Of a stretch of DNA of 30,848 nt, positions 22,985 through 30,794 are shown one piece after another. Below the pieces are notes generated by a model. It ran no database searches. It had not been told where the DNA came from and was given only the letters and a program-made list of their open reading frames with translations. The stretch's first letter is position 1; each line of letters opens with the position of its first letter. Position numbers and translations under genes: made by a program. The stretch comes from UBA6544 sp049601975 (GTDB lineage: Bacteria > Pseudomonadota > Alphaproteobacteria > UBA8366): positions 1-30,848 of the forward strand of contig JBMYRC010000041.1 of NCBI GenBank assembly GCA_049601975.1, read 5' to 3'.

Positions 22985-23524
22985 TTACTTCTTCTTGCCT
23001 TCTTTCCGAAGGATTTGCTCATCGGCGTACTTAACACCTTTGCCCTTATAGGGCTCCGGCTTGCGGAAACTGCGAATTTCACTCGCGACTTGGCCAACAA
23101 CCTGTTTGTTGGCGCCACTCACAGCGATAACGTTCCCGCGGTCACCTTCGACTTCAATCTTAATGCCTTCCGGCACATCAAAAGCAATATCATGGCTATA
23201 CCCCAATTGCAGGTTCAATTTCTTTCCCTGCACTTGCGCACGATAGCCAACGCCATTGACCTCGAGGCGTTTCGTGAAACCTTCAGAAACACCAATTACC
23301 GCGTTGTTAACCAAGCTGCGGGTCGTGCCCCACATCATCTTGGCACGCTTGTCCCCACCAGCCGGGCTTACGGTAATTTGACCGTCCTCGACTTTTACTT
23401 CCACGACTGGCATCACGGGAACCGTTAAGGTGCCCAGCTTGCCCTTCGCCGTCAGTACACCGCCCGCTACGGAAACTTCAACACCGTCCGGAATAGTGAC
23501 TGGATTTTGTCCTACGCGTGACAT
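22985..23524 (-). CDS. rplF: 50S ribosomal protein L6
   Basis: L6 sits at the base of the L7/L12 stalk near the sarcin-ricin loop. The 179-residue protein begins MSRVGQNPVTIPDGVEVSV. It has the two L6 repeats, RSLVNNAVIGVSEGFTKRLE in the first, and GxKQVVGQVASEIRSFRKPEPYKGKGVKY in the second (KPEPYKGKG signature). I set the start at ATG 23524, where the family begins; the frame is open further upstream over rpsH but that extension is not real. Confidence 0.97.
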   Translation of the reverse strand: MSRVGQNPVTIPDGVEVSVAGGVLTAKGKLGTLTVPVMPVVEVKVEDGQITVSPAGGDKRAKMMWGTTRSLVNNAVIGVSEGFTKRLEVNGVGYRAQVQGKKLNLQLGYSHDIAFDVPEGIKIEVEGDRGNVIAVSGANKQVVGQVASEIRSFRKPEPYKGKGVKYADEQILRKEGKKK

Positions 23525-23534
23525 TTTTATTCTC

Positions 23535-23933
23535 CTAGAATACCCGGCAAAGGACTTCACCGCCGACGTTATGATCGCGCGCCTCGGCATCCGAGAGCAC
23601 GCCACGCGGCGTGGACAAGATAGATATTCCCAAGCCGTTATATACCCGCTGCAGGTCCTGAATTTTCGAATAAACCCGCCGACCCGGCGTCGAAACTCGC
23701 TTGATCTCATGGATAACAGGTGCACCGTCGTGGTATTTCAGCTCGATGGTCAATTCACTGATACCGCTGCGAATTTCGGCCCAACTAAAGTCGCGGATAA
23801 AGCCTTCGCGCTTCAAGACCTCGAGAACGTTCGTTCGTAATTTTGAAGACGGACAGACCACGGTCGAACGTCCGCTTTGTTGGCCATTCCGGATACGGGT
23901 GAGCATATCGCCCAAAGGATCACTCATTGACAT
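23535..23933 (-). CDS. rpsH: 30S ribosomal protein S8
   Basis: S8 binds the central domain of 16S rRNA early in assembly and in E. coli also represses the spc operon by binding the rplE start. The 132 residues begin MSMSDPLGDMLTRIRNGQ and end with LSTPRGVLSDAEARDHNVGGEVLCRVF over the conserved STxxGVLSDxEAR signature. Whether it represses its operon here is not visible from sequence. Confidence 0.98.
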   Translation of the reverse strand: MSMSDPLGDMLTRIRNGQQSGRSTVVCPSSKLRTNVLEVLKREGFIRDFSWAEIRSGISELTIELKYHDGAPVIHEIKRVSTPGRRVYSKIQDLQRVYNGLGISILSTPRGVLSDAEARDHNVGGEVLCRVF

Positions 23934-23946
23934 TCGGTCGCTCCCC

Positions 23947-24252
23947 CTACCAGCTCGATTTAGTCATACCGGGGATATGACCGTTCGATGCCAATTCACG
24001 CAGCGCGATGCGCGACAATTTGAACTTCCGGTAAAATCCACGCGGACGTCCGGACAATTCACAACGGTTACGAATACGCACCGGTGCGGAATTGCGCGGC
24101 AATTGCGCAAGTTTCAACCGAGCTGCGAAACGCTCCTCGGCCGGCAACTCACGATCACTCGCAATTGCCTTAAACCGCTCACGCTTAGCCGCATACCTCT
24201 CGGCCAACCGCATTCTCTTTTTATTACGTTCGATGGCGCTTTTCTTAGCCAT
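23947..24252 (-). CDS. rpsN: 30S ribosomal protein S14 (zinc-independent form)
   Basis: S14 is part of the 30S head. The 101-residue long form begins MAKKSAIERNKKRMRLAERYA and ends GFYRKFKLSRIALRELASNGHIPGMTKSSW, in conserved runs. Only one cysteine (RNRCELSGRPRG) is present, so this is the C- type that does not bind zinc. It lies 22 bp after rplE. Confidence 0.98.
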   Translation of the reverse strand: MAKKSAIERNKKRMRLAERYAAKRERFKAIASDRELPAEERFAARLKLAQLPRNSAPVRIRNRCELSGRPRGFYRKFKLSRIALRELASNGHIPGMTKSSW

Positions 24253-24274
24253 GCTTCAAGACCTCACCAGTGAC

Positions 24275-24832
24275 TCAAGTGCGAAACGGCATATTGAAAC
24301 CAACGAGAAGAGCATGTGCTTCCTCATTGTTATCAGCCGTCGTGCAGATGACAATGTCCATACCGCGGATCGAATCCACTTTGTCGTAATCGATTTCCGG
24401 AAACACAATCTGCTCTTTCAAGCCGAGCGAATAATTCCCGCGACCGTCGAAACTGCGCGGAGAAAGCCCCCGAAAGTCACGAACCCGCGGCAATGCGACC
24501 GTGACCAATCGATCCATAAATTCATACATACGTGTCCGGCGCAGCGTTACCTTTGCACCGATCGGCATGCCTTCGCGTAATTTAAAGTTCGCGATAGACT
24601 TCTTAGCATGGGTTACCACCGGTTTTTGTCCGGTAATCGCCGCCAAGTCATCACAAATCGAATTGATCTTCTTACTATCACCAACTGCCTCGCCTGCGCC
24701 GATATTTACCACGATCTTATCGAGACGCGGCGTTTGCAGGGCATTCGCATATTTAAACTGCTCGCCAAGCGACGCCCGCACTACATTATCGTAGTGTTCT
24801 CTGAGGCGCGGCACGTAACCGTCATTAGCCAT
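24275..24832 (-). CDS. rplE: 50S ribosomal protein L5
   Basis: L5 binds 5S rRNA and makes the intersubunit bridge with S13. From ATG 24832 there are 185 residues starting MANDGYVPRLREHYDNVV. Conserved runs are LDKIVVNIGAGEAVGDSKK, ITGQKPVVTHAKKSIANFKLR and PRVRDFRGLSPRSFDGRGNY. The start was chosen by family alignment and a GGAGACG site upstream; the open frame continues upstream into rplX but without homology. Confidence 0.97.
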   Translation of the reverse strand: MANDGYVPRLREHYDNVVRASLGEQFKYANALQTPRLDKIVVNIGAGEAVGDSKKINSICDDLAAITGQKPVVTHAKKSIANFKLREGMPIGAKVTLRRTRMYEFMDRLVTVALPRVRDFRGLSPRSFDGRGNYSLGLKEQIVFPEIDYDKVDSIRGMDIVICTTADNNEEAHALLVGFNMPFRT

Positions 24833-24845
24833 CGTGAACGTCTCC

Positions 24846-25163
24846 TCAGCTATCGATGACTTCGCCGGAACGTTTAGCGAAACGCACCTTGCGGCCATCA
24901 TCGAGAAATTTAAATCCAACTCGGGTAGGCTTGTCGTCCTTCGGATCGACATGGGCAAGGTTTGACACCGCGATCGGCATTTCCTTATCCACAATCCCAC
25001 CAGGCGATGTCTGACTCGCCCTCGTATGCCGCCGCGCCACGTTGACGCCCCGAACGACGACGCGCTCTTTAGCGCGCTGGACGAGAAGGATTTCTCCTTG
25101 TTTGCCGTTATCCTTACCGGCGATTACTTGTACCCGGTCGCCTTTTTTATACTTCGCAGCCAT
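24846..25163 (-). CDS. rplX: 50S ribosomal protein L24
   Basis: L24 starts assembly of the 50S subunit at the 5' end of 23S rRNA. The 105 residues open with the KOW motif (KKGDRVQVIAGKDNGKQGEIL) and continue VVVRGVNVARRHTRASQTSPGG and VDPKDDKPTRVGFKFLDDGRKVRFAKRSGE in conserved runs. It lies 26 bp after rplN, 13 bp before rplE. Confidence 0.98.
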   Translation of the reverse strand: MAAKYKKGDRVQVIAGKDNGKQGEILLVQRAKERVVVRGVNVARRHTRASQTSPGGIVDKEMPIAVSNLAHVDPKDDKPTRVGFKFLDDGRKVRFAKRSGEVIDS

Positions 25164-25189
25164 TTCTCTTTCCGATCTCCAGCGCGCCG

Positions 25190-25558
25190 TTAAATAACTT
25201 CCGGCGCAAGCGACACGATCTTCATGAATTGCCTTGCGCGCAATTCACGTGTGACCGGCCCGAAAATACGCGTTCCAATCGGCTCATTATTCCGATCGAT
25301 CAAAACCGCCGCATTACGATCAAACCGAATGCTAGTACCATCTTGCCGGCTGATTTCCTTCGCCGTGCGCACAATCACTGCACGATGAATATCACCCTTT
25401 TTGACACGACCCCGTGGGATCGCTTCCTTGACGCTCACAACGATGACGTCGCCAACACTGGCAACCATACGTTTTGAGCCGCCCAGTACCTTGATACACT
25501 GTACCCGTCGGGCACCCGAGTTATCGGCAACATCGAGGTTGGTTTGCATCTGTATCAT
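25190..25558 (-). CDS. rplN: 50S ribosomal protein L14
   Basis: L14 contacts 16S rRNA in bridges B5 and B8 and binds L19. The complete 122-residue protein starts MIQMQTNLDVADNSGARRVQ, with KVLGGSKRMVASVGDVIVVSVK and the C-terminal FGPVTRELRARQFMKIVSLAPEVI. Highly conserved and unremarkable. Confidence 0.98.
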   Translation of the reverse strand: MIQMQTNLDVADNSGARRVQCIKVLGGSKRMVASVGDVIVVSVKEAIPRGRVKKGDIHRAVIVRTAKEISRQDGTSIRFDRNAAVLIDRNNEPIGTRIFGPVTRELRARQFMKIVSLAPEVI

Positions 25559-25570
25559 GACGCGGCTTCC

Positions 25571-25816
25571 TTAACCTTCGCCGGCCGAATCGGCTACCAC
25601 TACAAAGCGCTTACGCTTGGAGATCGGCCGGGCCTCGCGGATTTTAACAATGTCGCCTTCCTTCGAGGTATTCTGCTCGTCGTGGGCGAGGTACTTCTTC
25701 GACCGTTTCATGAACTTTTGGTACAACGGATGTTTAATACTCCGCTCCACCAAGACCGAAACGGTCTTATCTTTTGCGTCCCGGAGGGCGCGTCCTTGCA
25801 TAACTCGTTTGGGCAT
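25571..25816 (-). CDS. rpsQ: 30S ribosomal protein S17
   Basis: S17 is an early 16S rRNA 5'-domain binder with an OB fold. The 81 residues contain DKTVSVLVERSIKHPLYQK and the signature EGDIVKIREARPISKRKRFVV. Length is normal. It lies 13 bp after rpmC and 12 bp before rplN. Confidence 0.98.
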   Translation of the reverse strand: MPKRVMQGRALRDAKDKTVSVLVERSIKHPLYQKFMKRSKKYLAHDEQNTSKEGDIVKIREARPISKRKRFVVVADSAGEG

Positions 25817-25829
25817 CCGTCTTTACTCC

Positions 25830-26027
25830 TTAGGACGCGGCGCTACGGCGCTCGTTCATGACCGTCTTAATACGCGCGATATCGCGGCGCACTTCACGGA
25901 CACGCGCCGTGTTCTCCAACTGCCCACTGGCCTGCTGGAAACGCAGATTGAACGCTTCTTTCTGAAGCTCGCCGAGTTGATCGTTTAACTCATCGGCCGT
26001 CTTTTGGCGCACTTCTTCCGACTTCAT
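25830..26027 (-). CDS. rpmC: 50S ribosomal protein L29
   Basis: L29 lies near the tunnel exit next to L23 and helps dock trigger factor and SRP. From the ATG at 26027 there are 65 residues, two helices: MKSEEVRQKTADELNDQLGE and the signature LRFQQASGQLENTARVREVRRDIARIKTV over conserved runs. The family start excludes the longer in-frame upstream extension over rplP. It follows rplP by 4 bp. Confidence 0.97.
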   Translation of the reverse strand: MKSEEVRQKTADELNDQLGELQKEAFNLRFQQASGQLENTARVREVRRDIARIKTVMNERRSAAS

Positions 26028-26031
26028 CGAC

Positions 26032-26451
26032 TTAAACTCCTTCGCCGCCACGCTGAATGAACTTGCATCGGATCGGCAATTTCGCCGCCGCAAGCGACAA
26101 CGCTTCTTTAGCGATCTCGGGATCCACACCATCAAGTTCGAACATCATGCGGCCAGGCTTAATGCGGCACATCCAATATTCCGGCGTCCCCTTACCTTTA
26201 CCCATGCGAACTTCAGCGGGCTTACTACTTACGGGCACATCCGGGAAAACACGGATCCAGACTTTACCCGCACGTTTGATGTGACGTGTCATAGCACGAC
26301 GCGCCGCCTCGATCTGACGGGCAGTGATCCGCCCCGGCTGCATGGCCTTCAGGCCAAATGCGCCGAAATTCAAGGCTGTGCCGCCTTTCGCAAGGCCATG
26401 CACGCGACCTTTGTGCGCCTTACGGAATTTTGTACGTTTTGGACTAAGCAT
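26032..26451 (-). CDS. rplP: 50S ribosomal protein L16
   Basis: L16 organises the A-site tRNA binding region of the 50S subunit. The 139 residues start MLSPKRTKFRKAHKGRVHG, followed by LNFGAFGLKAMQPGRITARQ, GKVWIRVFPDVPVSSKPAEVRMGKGKG split over the conserved loop, and MFELDGVDPEIAKEALSLAAAKLP. Standard length. Confidence 0.98.
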   Translation of the reverse strand: MLSPKRTKFRKAHKGRVHGLAKGGTALNFGAFGLKAMQPGRITARQIEAARRAMTRHIKRAGKVWIRVFPDVPVSSKPAEVRMGKGKGTPEYWMCRIKPGRMMFELDGVDPEIAKEALSLAAAKLPIRCKFIQRGGEGV

Positions 26452-26475
26452 TGCTCACTTCCCTTTTCGACCGCG

Positions 26476-27153
26476 CTAGCGCTGCGGCTGCTGATCCTGC
26501 TGACGACGTTCGTGTGCCATGGGGTCGTGCTCCATAATCTCACCCTTAAACACCCAAACCTTCACGCCGCAGGCGCCATAAGTCGTCTGTGCCGTCGAAG
26601 TGCCGTAATCAATATCGGCGCGCAGCGTATGCAAGGGCACGCGGCCTTCGCGATACCATTCCGCCCGCGCAATTTCGACACCGCCGAGGCGACCACCGCA
26701 TTTAATACGGATACCGCCGGCACCCAATCGCATCGCCGACTGAACGGCGCGCTTCATGGCTCGACGAAACGCTACGCGGCGGGTCAGTTGCTGCGAAATA
26801 TTATCGGCAATAAGCTTGGCGTCTATTTCCGGTTTCCGAATTTCAACGATGTTTAGTGTCACATCGCTGCCTGTCATCTTACTGATATCCAGACGCAATT
26901 TCTCAATATCGGCGCCCTTCTTACCGATCACTACACCCGGGCGTGCCGTGTGGATCGTGATGCGCGCGCGCTTTGCCGGACGCTCAATAATGACCCGCGC
27001 TACACCGGCTTGCGCCAATGCTTTCTCGATGTATTCACGGATCTTAATGTCCTCATGCAACAGATTTCCGTATTCCTTAGCGGCGTACCATCGCGAGTCC
27101 CACGTCCGGTTAATCCCCAAACGAAATCCAATCGGATTTACTTTTTGACCCAT
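26476..27153 (-). CDS. rpsC: 30S ribosomal protein S3
   Basis: S3 forms the mRNA entry tunnel with S4 and S5 and takes part in helicase activity. The 225 residues begin MGQKVNPIGFRLGINRTWDS, contain the KH domain (RPGVVIGKKGADIEKLR) and the C-terminal S3 domain (GGIRIKCGGRLGGVEIARAEW and GVKVWVFKGEI). The ATG shares one base with the rplV stop (TAATG). Confidence 0.98.
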   Translation of the reverse strand: MGQKVNPIGFRLGINRTWDSRWYAAKEYGNLLHEDIKIREYIEKALAQAGVARVIIERPAKRARITIHTARPGVVIGKKGADIEKLRLDISKMTGSDVTLNIVEIRKPEIDAKLIADNISQQLTRRVAFRRAMKRAVQSAMRLGAGGIRIKCGGRLGGVEIARAEWYREGRVPLHTLRADIDYGTSTAQTTYGACGVKVWVFKGEIMEHDPMAHERRQQDQQPQR

Positions 27154-27533
27154 TATTCCGTTTCCTCGCGTTCTCGGACGGTGATTGTCATATTGCTCAC
27201 CGGTTTACGAATCTTGCCAACACGACCTCTCGCACGAGCGCGAAATCTTTTCAGCACCACGGTTTTGCCAACATGTGCCTCACTTACAAACAACCGATCA
27301 ACATCAAGCTGATGATTGTTCTCCGCATTAGCTACCGCCGACTGCAGGAGTTTCTTCACATCCCCCGCAACGCGCCGATTTGAAAATGTAAGGGCCGCTA
27401 GCGCCGCGTCGGCCGACAGACCACGTATTTGCTGCGCCAAAAGGTTTAATTTCTGCGGACTGGTCCGGACGAACCGCGATTGCGCTTGCGCCTCGTTGTC
27501 GGCCAGTTGCCGTTCCATCTTTGCCTTACCCAT
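27153..27533 (-). CDS. rplV: 50S ribosomal protein L22
   Basis: L22 lines the exit tunnel with a long beta hairpin and touches all 23S domains. The 126 residues include RFVRTSPQKLNLLAQQIRG, SAVANAENNHQLDVDRLFVSE and the C-terminal RFRARARGRVGKIRKPVSNMTI hairpin region. It lies 5 bp after rpsS. Confidence 0.98.
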   Translation of the reverse strand: MGKAKMERQLADNEAQAQSRFVRTSPQKLNLLAQQIRGLSADAALAALTFSNRRVAGDVKKLLQSAVANAENNHQLDVDRLFVSEAHVGKTVVLKRFRARARGRVGKIRKPVSNMTITVREREETE

Positions 27534-27538
27534 ATCGC

Positions 27539-27817
27539 TCAGCCCCTTCTCGCGCGCTTATCAGCGGCGTGACCGTAGAACGTACGGGTCGGCGAAAACT
27601 CACCGAACTTGTGACCAATCATATTCTCAGTCACCAATACCGGGATAAATTTCTGACCGTTGTAGACGCCGAACGTCAGGCCGACGAATTGCGGCAAGAT
27701 CGTAGAGCGACGCGACCAGGTGCGAATGACATCGTTACGACCGGAACTCCGAACGGTTTCAGCCTTCTTAAGCAGATATCCGTCGACGAACGGGCCTTTC
27801 CAAACAGAACGAGACAC
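27539..27817 (-). CDS. rpsS: 30S ribosomal protein S19
   Basis: S19 partners with S13 in the 30S head. The 92 residues start SRSVWKGPFVDGYLLKKAE after the initiator and include RTWSRRSTILPQFVGLTFGVYNG and MIGHKFGEFSPTRTFYGHA. The initiation codon at 27817 is GTG, with GGGGAG upstream; no ATG is available near the family start. Confidence 0.97.
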   Translation of the reverse strand: MSRSVWKGPFVDGYLLKKAETVRSSGRNDVIRTWSRRSTILPQFVGLTFGVYNGQKFIPVLVTENMIGHKFGEFSPTRTFYGHAADKRARRG

Positions 27818-27835
27818 GACTCAGCTCCCCTCAAC

Positions 27836-28669
27836 CTAACGCTTGTGACGGCGGCGAATAATCAACTTATCGCTCGCCTTCTTCGGGCGGCGCGTACGCT
27901 TGCCCTTAGTGGGTTTACCCCAAGGGGTAACGGGATGACGGCCGCCCGAGGTGCGGCCTTCACCGCCGCCATGCGGGTGATCCACCGGGTTCATTGCAAC
28001 GCCTCTAACCGCGGGGCGCTTTCCGAGCCAACGCTTCCGGCCCGCCTTTCCGAGTTTAATATTCGACTGATCCGGGTTCGATACCGCACCGATCGTCGCC
28101 ATGCATTCCGCGCGGACCATACGCAGCTCGCCGGAATTCAATTTTAATTGTGCGTAGCCACCGTCACGACCGACCAACTGGACGTAGTTGCCAGCACTAC
28201 GGGCAATTTGCGCACCCTTGCCGGCCTTCATCTCAACGTTGTGAATGATCGTGCCAATCGGGATATTCGACATCGGCATCGCGTTACCGGGTTTGATATC
28301 AGCGCGCCCTTCCGTCGAGATTACCTGATCGCCTGCTGCCAAACGCTGAGGCGCCACGATATAGCTTAACTCTCCGTCTTCGTATTTGATCAGCGCAATA
28401 AAAGCGGTCCGATTGGGATCGTATTCGATCCGATCGACAGTCGCCGGCACATTAAATCTACGCCGTTTGAAATCAACAACACGATAAAGCCGCTTGTGCC
28501 CACCGCCTCGACGACGCGCCGTAATGCGTCCATCATTGTTACGACCGGCTTTCTTCGTAAGCCCCTGTGTAAGTGTCTTGACAGGCTTGCCCTTGTGGAG
28601 GCCTGACCGATCGACGATCACGAGTTGTCGCGTGCTCGGCGTATTCGGTTTGAATTTCTTCAATGCCAT
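27836..28669 (-). CDS. rplB: 50S ribosomal protein L2
   Basis: L2 supports subunit association and peptidyl-transferase folding. The 277 residues start MALKKFKPNTPSTRQLVIVD. GRITARRRGGGHKRLYRVVDFKR is the RNA-binding region in two runs; MNPVDHPHGGGEGRTSGGRHPVTPWGKP over the C-terminal loop includes the conserved histidine of the VDHPHGGGEG signature. Length is standard. Confidence 0.98.
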   Translation of the reverse strand: MALKKFKPNTPSTRQLVIVDRSGLHKGKPVKTLTQGLTKKAGRNNDGRITARRRGGGHKRLYRVVDFKRRRFNVPATVDRIEYDPNRTAFIALIKYEDGELSYIVAPQRLAAGDQVISTEGRADIKPGNAMPMSNIPIGTIIHNVEMKAGKGAQIARSAGNYVQLVGRDGGYAQLKLNSGELRMVRAECMATIGAVSNPDQSNIKLGKAGRKRWLGKRPAVRGVAMNPVDHPHGGGEGRTSGGRHPVTPWGKPTKGKRTRRPKKASDKLIIRRRHKR

Positions 28670-28671
28670 GA

Positions 28672-28995
28672 TCAGACTCCCGTAGTCACGTCGATCGAGT
28701 GACCTTCAGCAAGGCAAACCATAGCCTTCTTATAGTCGCTCCGGCGACCGCGACGTCCACGGAACACCTTATTCTTACCTTTTTGGCGCAGCGTATTCAC
28801 CGACTTCACCTTGACCTCGAATAATCCCTCTATGGCAGTTCGAATTTCCGGTTTCGTAGCATCAAGCGGAACCTTGAAGGTCACCTGATTATTTTCCGAA
28901 CCAAGGGTCGATTTTTCGGTGATAACCGGTGAGCGAATGATCTCGTACATGCGGCCACGGTCGATTGACTTTTTGTTCAGATATTTCCAGCTCAT
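28672..28995 (-). CDS. rplW: 50S ribosomal protein L23
   Basis: L23 is the main trigger factor and SRP docking site at the tunnel exit. The 107-residue protein has MYEIIRSPVITEKSTLGSEN (16-35), VPLDATKPEIRTAIEGLFEVKV and VFRGRRGRRSDYKKAMVCLAEG. The ATG at 28995 overlaps the rplD stop (ATGA); a second ATG at residue 16 is the alternative and would shorten the protein to 92 residues. The coupling arrangement favours 28995. Confidence 0.95.
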   Translation of the reverse strand: MSWKYLNKKSIDRGRMYEIIRSPVITEKSTLGSENNQVTFKVPLDATKPEIRTAIEGLFEVKVKSVNTLRQKGKNKVFRGRRGRRSDYKKAMVCLAEGHSIDVTTGV

Positions 28996-29612
28996 TTCAG
29001 CCGCGCCTCCAGCGCTTCAACAGCTTCTGTCGTCAAAACGAGTACGTCGCGTCGCAAAATATCGTATACATTCGCACCCTCCGACGGCAGGACATCTATG
29101 TTCGGAATGTTGCGGGCCGCGCGCTCAAAATTACCGTCCACTTCATTGCCGGCCACAATCAGCGCATTGGACCAACCCAGCTTCTCAAACATGCCGATGA
29201 GGGCCGTCGTCTTTGGCTTATCCAGCGAGGCATCCTTCAAAATAATCAGCTTACCGTCCGCTTGCTTAGACGACAGAGCCGACTTCAACGCCAGCGCACG
29301 AACCTTCTTCGGTAGCTTATGTGCATGACTCCGAACAACCGGGCCAAACACCACGCCACCACCACGCCAATGCGGCGCTCTGACAGAACCGGCACGCGCA
29401 CGCCCAGAACCTTTTTGGTTCCACGGTTTTGCCGTCGAGCCCTGAATCTCGTTCATGCCTTTGGTCTTATGCGTCCCTGCGCGGCGTTTCGCCAACTGAT
29501 AGTTGACCATTCGTGCCAACAGGTCGCGACGCACATCGGCACCGAAGATATCATCGGCCAGCTCAATATCGCCGGCTGCCTTATTGTCGAGACCGATTAC
29601 CTTGCTCTTCAT
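28992..29612 (-). CDS. rplD: 50S ribosomal protein L4
   Basis: L4 reaches into the exit tunnel and, in E. coli, autoregulates the S10 operon. The 206 residues carry the tunnel loop TAKPWNQKGSGRARAGSVRAPHWRGGGVVFGP in conserved runs, and the C-terminal globular IVAGNEVDGNFERAARNIPN. Whether autoregulation operates here is unknown. Confidence 0.98.
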   Translation of the reverse strand: MKSKVIGLDNKAAGDIELADDIFGADVRRDLLARMVNYQLAKRRAGTHKTKGMNEIQGSTAKPWNQKGSGRARAGSVRAPHWRGGGVVFGPVVRSHAHKLPKKVRALALKSALSSKQADGKLIILKDASLDKPKTTALIGMFEKLGWSNALIVAGNEVDGNFERAARNIPNIDVLPSEGANVYDILRRDVLVLTTEAVEALEARLK

Positions 29613-29617
29613 GGCGA

Positions 29618-30412
29618 TTAGTCCTTCGTCTCGTCACTGTCGACCACTGAAGTATCTTTGGCCTCGGGCGCATCCGGTGCAGCTTCTTCTGCCACTTCTG
29701 GTGTCGCTTCGGCTACAACTACTTCCTCCACTAAACCATCACTCAGCAATGCTGCGGGGAAAGGAGCTTCGTCCGGGCGCGGTTTCTTGGTGGCGTCGCT
29801 GATATAAACCCAGCCGCCTTTCGATCCCGGTACTGCGCCGCGGATAAAAATCAAACCACGTTCGGCATCAGTAGAGACAACTTCGAGATTTTGAGTCGTC
29901 ACCCGAGCATCGCCCATGTGACCGGCCATCTTCTTCCCTTTCCAAACGCGTCCCGGATCCTGACTATTACCGGTCGAACCATGACTACGGTGAGAAATCG
30001 ATACCCCGTGACTGGCACGCAGACCCTTGAAGCCATGGCGTTTCATGGCGCCGGCGAATCCTTTACCAATGCTTTGCCCGGCGATATCCACTTTTTGACC
30101 GGCGATGAAATGTTCCGCCGAGAGCTGCGCACCAACATTGATAAGCGCATCTTCGCTGACCCGGAACTCCACCACTTTCCGGCGTGGCTCTACATTCGCC
30201 TTGGCGAAATGGCCTCGCATGGGCTGCGTTGTGTTCTTTACCTTCGCGGCACCGGCACCCAACTGAACGGCTGTATAGCCATCCTTTTCTTGGGTCCGTA
30301 CGGCAATTACATGACATCCGTCCACCTTCAACACAGTGACGGGCACATGGGTACCGTCTTCCGCGAAGACACGGGACATACCGAGTTTTTGGGCAATCAG
30401 GCCGCTTCGCAT
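29618..30412 (-). CDS. rplC: 50S ribosomal protein L3 with acidic C-terminal tail
   Basis: L3 is one of two assembly initiators of the 50S subunit and reaches to the peptidyl-transferase centre. The core starts MRSGLIAQKLGMSRVFAEDG and contains the signature FKGLRASHGVSISHRSHGSTGNSQDPGRVWKGKKMAGHMG over conserved runs, then GLIFIRGAVPGSKGGWVYI. Total length is 264, about 55 more than the E. coli protein, due to a low-complexity acidic/alanine tail after about residue 211 (EVVVAEATPEVAEEAAPDAP). Such tails occur in alphaproteobacteria. Confidence 0.98.
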   Translation of the reverse strand: MRSGLIAQKLGMSRVFAEDGTHVPVTVLKVDGCHVIAVRTQEKDGYTAVQLGAGAAKVKNTTQPMRGHFAKANVEPRRKVVEFRVSEDALINVGAQLSAEHFIAGQKVDIAGQSIGKGFAGAMKRHGFKGLRASHGVSISHRSHGSTGNSQDPGRVWKGKKMAGHMGDARVTTQNLEVVSTDAERGLIFIRGAVPGSKGGWVYISDATKKPRPDEAPFPAALLSDGLVEEVVVAEATPEVAEEAAPDAPEAKDTSVVDSDETKD

Positions 30413-30424
30413 CTTCCTAATTCC

Positions 30425-30733
30425 TTAAAGCTTGATCTCGACGTCGACACCAGCGGCCAAATCGAGCTTCATCAAAGCATCGACGGTCTGAGGTGTCGGG
30501 TCGACAATGTCTAGCATCCGCTTGTAGGTCCGAATTTCGAACTGTTCGCGGCTTTTCTTATCGATATGCGGTCCCCGCAGAACGGTGAACTTCTCGATAC
30601 GTTGCGGCAAAGGAATAGGACCTCTGACCTCCGCGCCCGTACGCTTGGCTGTATTCACGATCTCCCGCGTCGACTGATCGAGGATACGATGATCAAACGC
30701 TTTGAGGCGTATGCGGATATTTTGACTGTCCAT
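30425..30733 (-). CDS. rpsJ: 30S ribosomal protein S10
   Basis: S10 acts in the 30S head and, with NusB, in antitermination. The complete 102-residue protein starts MDSQNIRIRLKAFDHRILDQ, includes TGAEVRGPIPLPQRIEKFTVLRGPHIDKKSREQFE in conserved runs, and ends DLAAGVDVEIKL. It is the first gene of the S10 group, 61 bp after tuf. Confidence 0.98.
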   Translation of the reverse strand: MDSQNIRIRLKAFDHRILDQSTREIVNTAKRTGAEVRGPIPLPQRIEKFTVLRGPHIDKKSREQFEIRTYKRMLDIVDPTPQTVDALMKLDLAAGVDVEIKL

Positions 30734-30748
30734 TCTCTTGGCCTATCT

Positions 30749-30774
30749 AAAAGTCGCAGCGTCCAAATGGACGC
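30749..30774 (-). terminator. Possible attenuator hairpin between tuf and rpsJ
   Basis: On the minus strand GCGTCC-ATTT-GGACGC (30759-30774) is a perfect 6-bp stem with a 4-nt loop, followed after a few bases by a short T run (CTTTT, 30749-30753). It lies 21 bp after the tuf stop. The T-tract is weak and displaced, so partial termination or a processing site is more likely than full termination. Confidence 0.4.
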
Positions 30775-30794
30775 CGCTATTGACCTTGCTAAAC

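Noticed and set aside
22316..23428. Long open frame (370 codons) on the plus strand
   Set aside because: It lies antisense to rpsE, rplR and rplF, whose proteins are unmistakable, and its translation shows no domain features.
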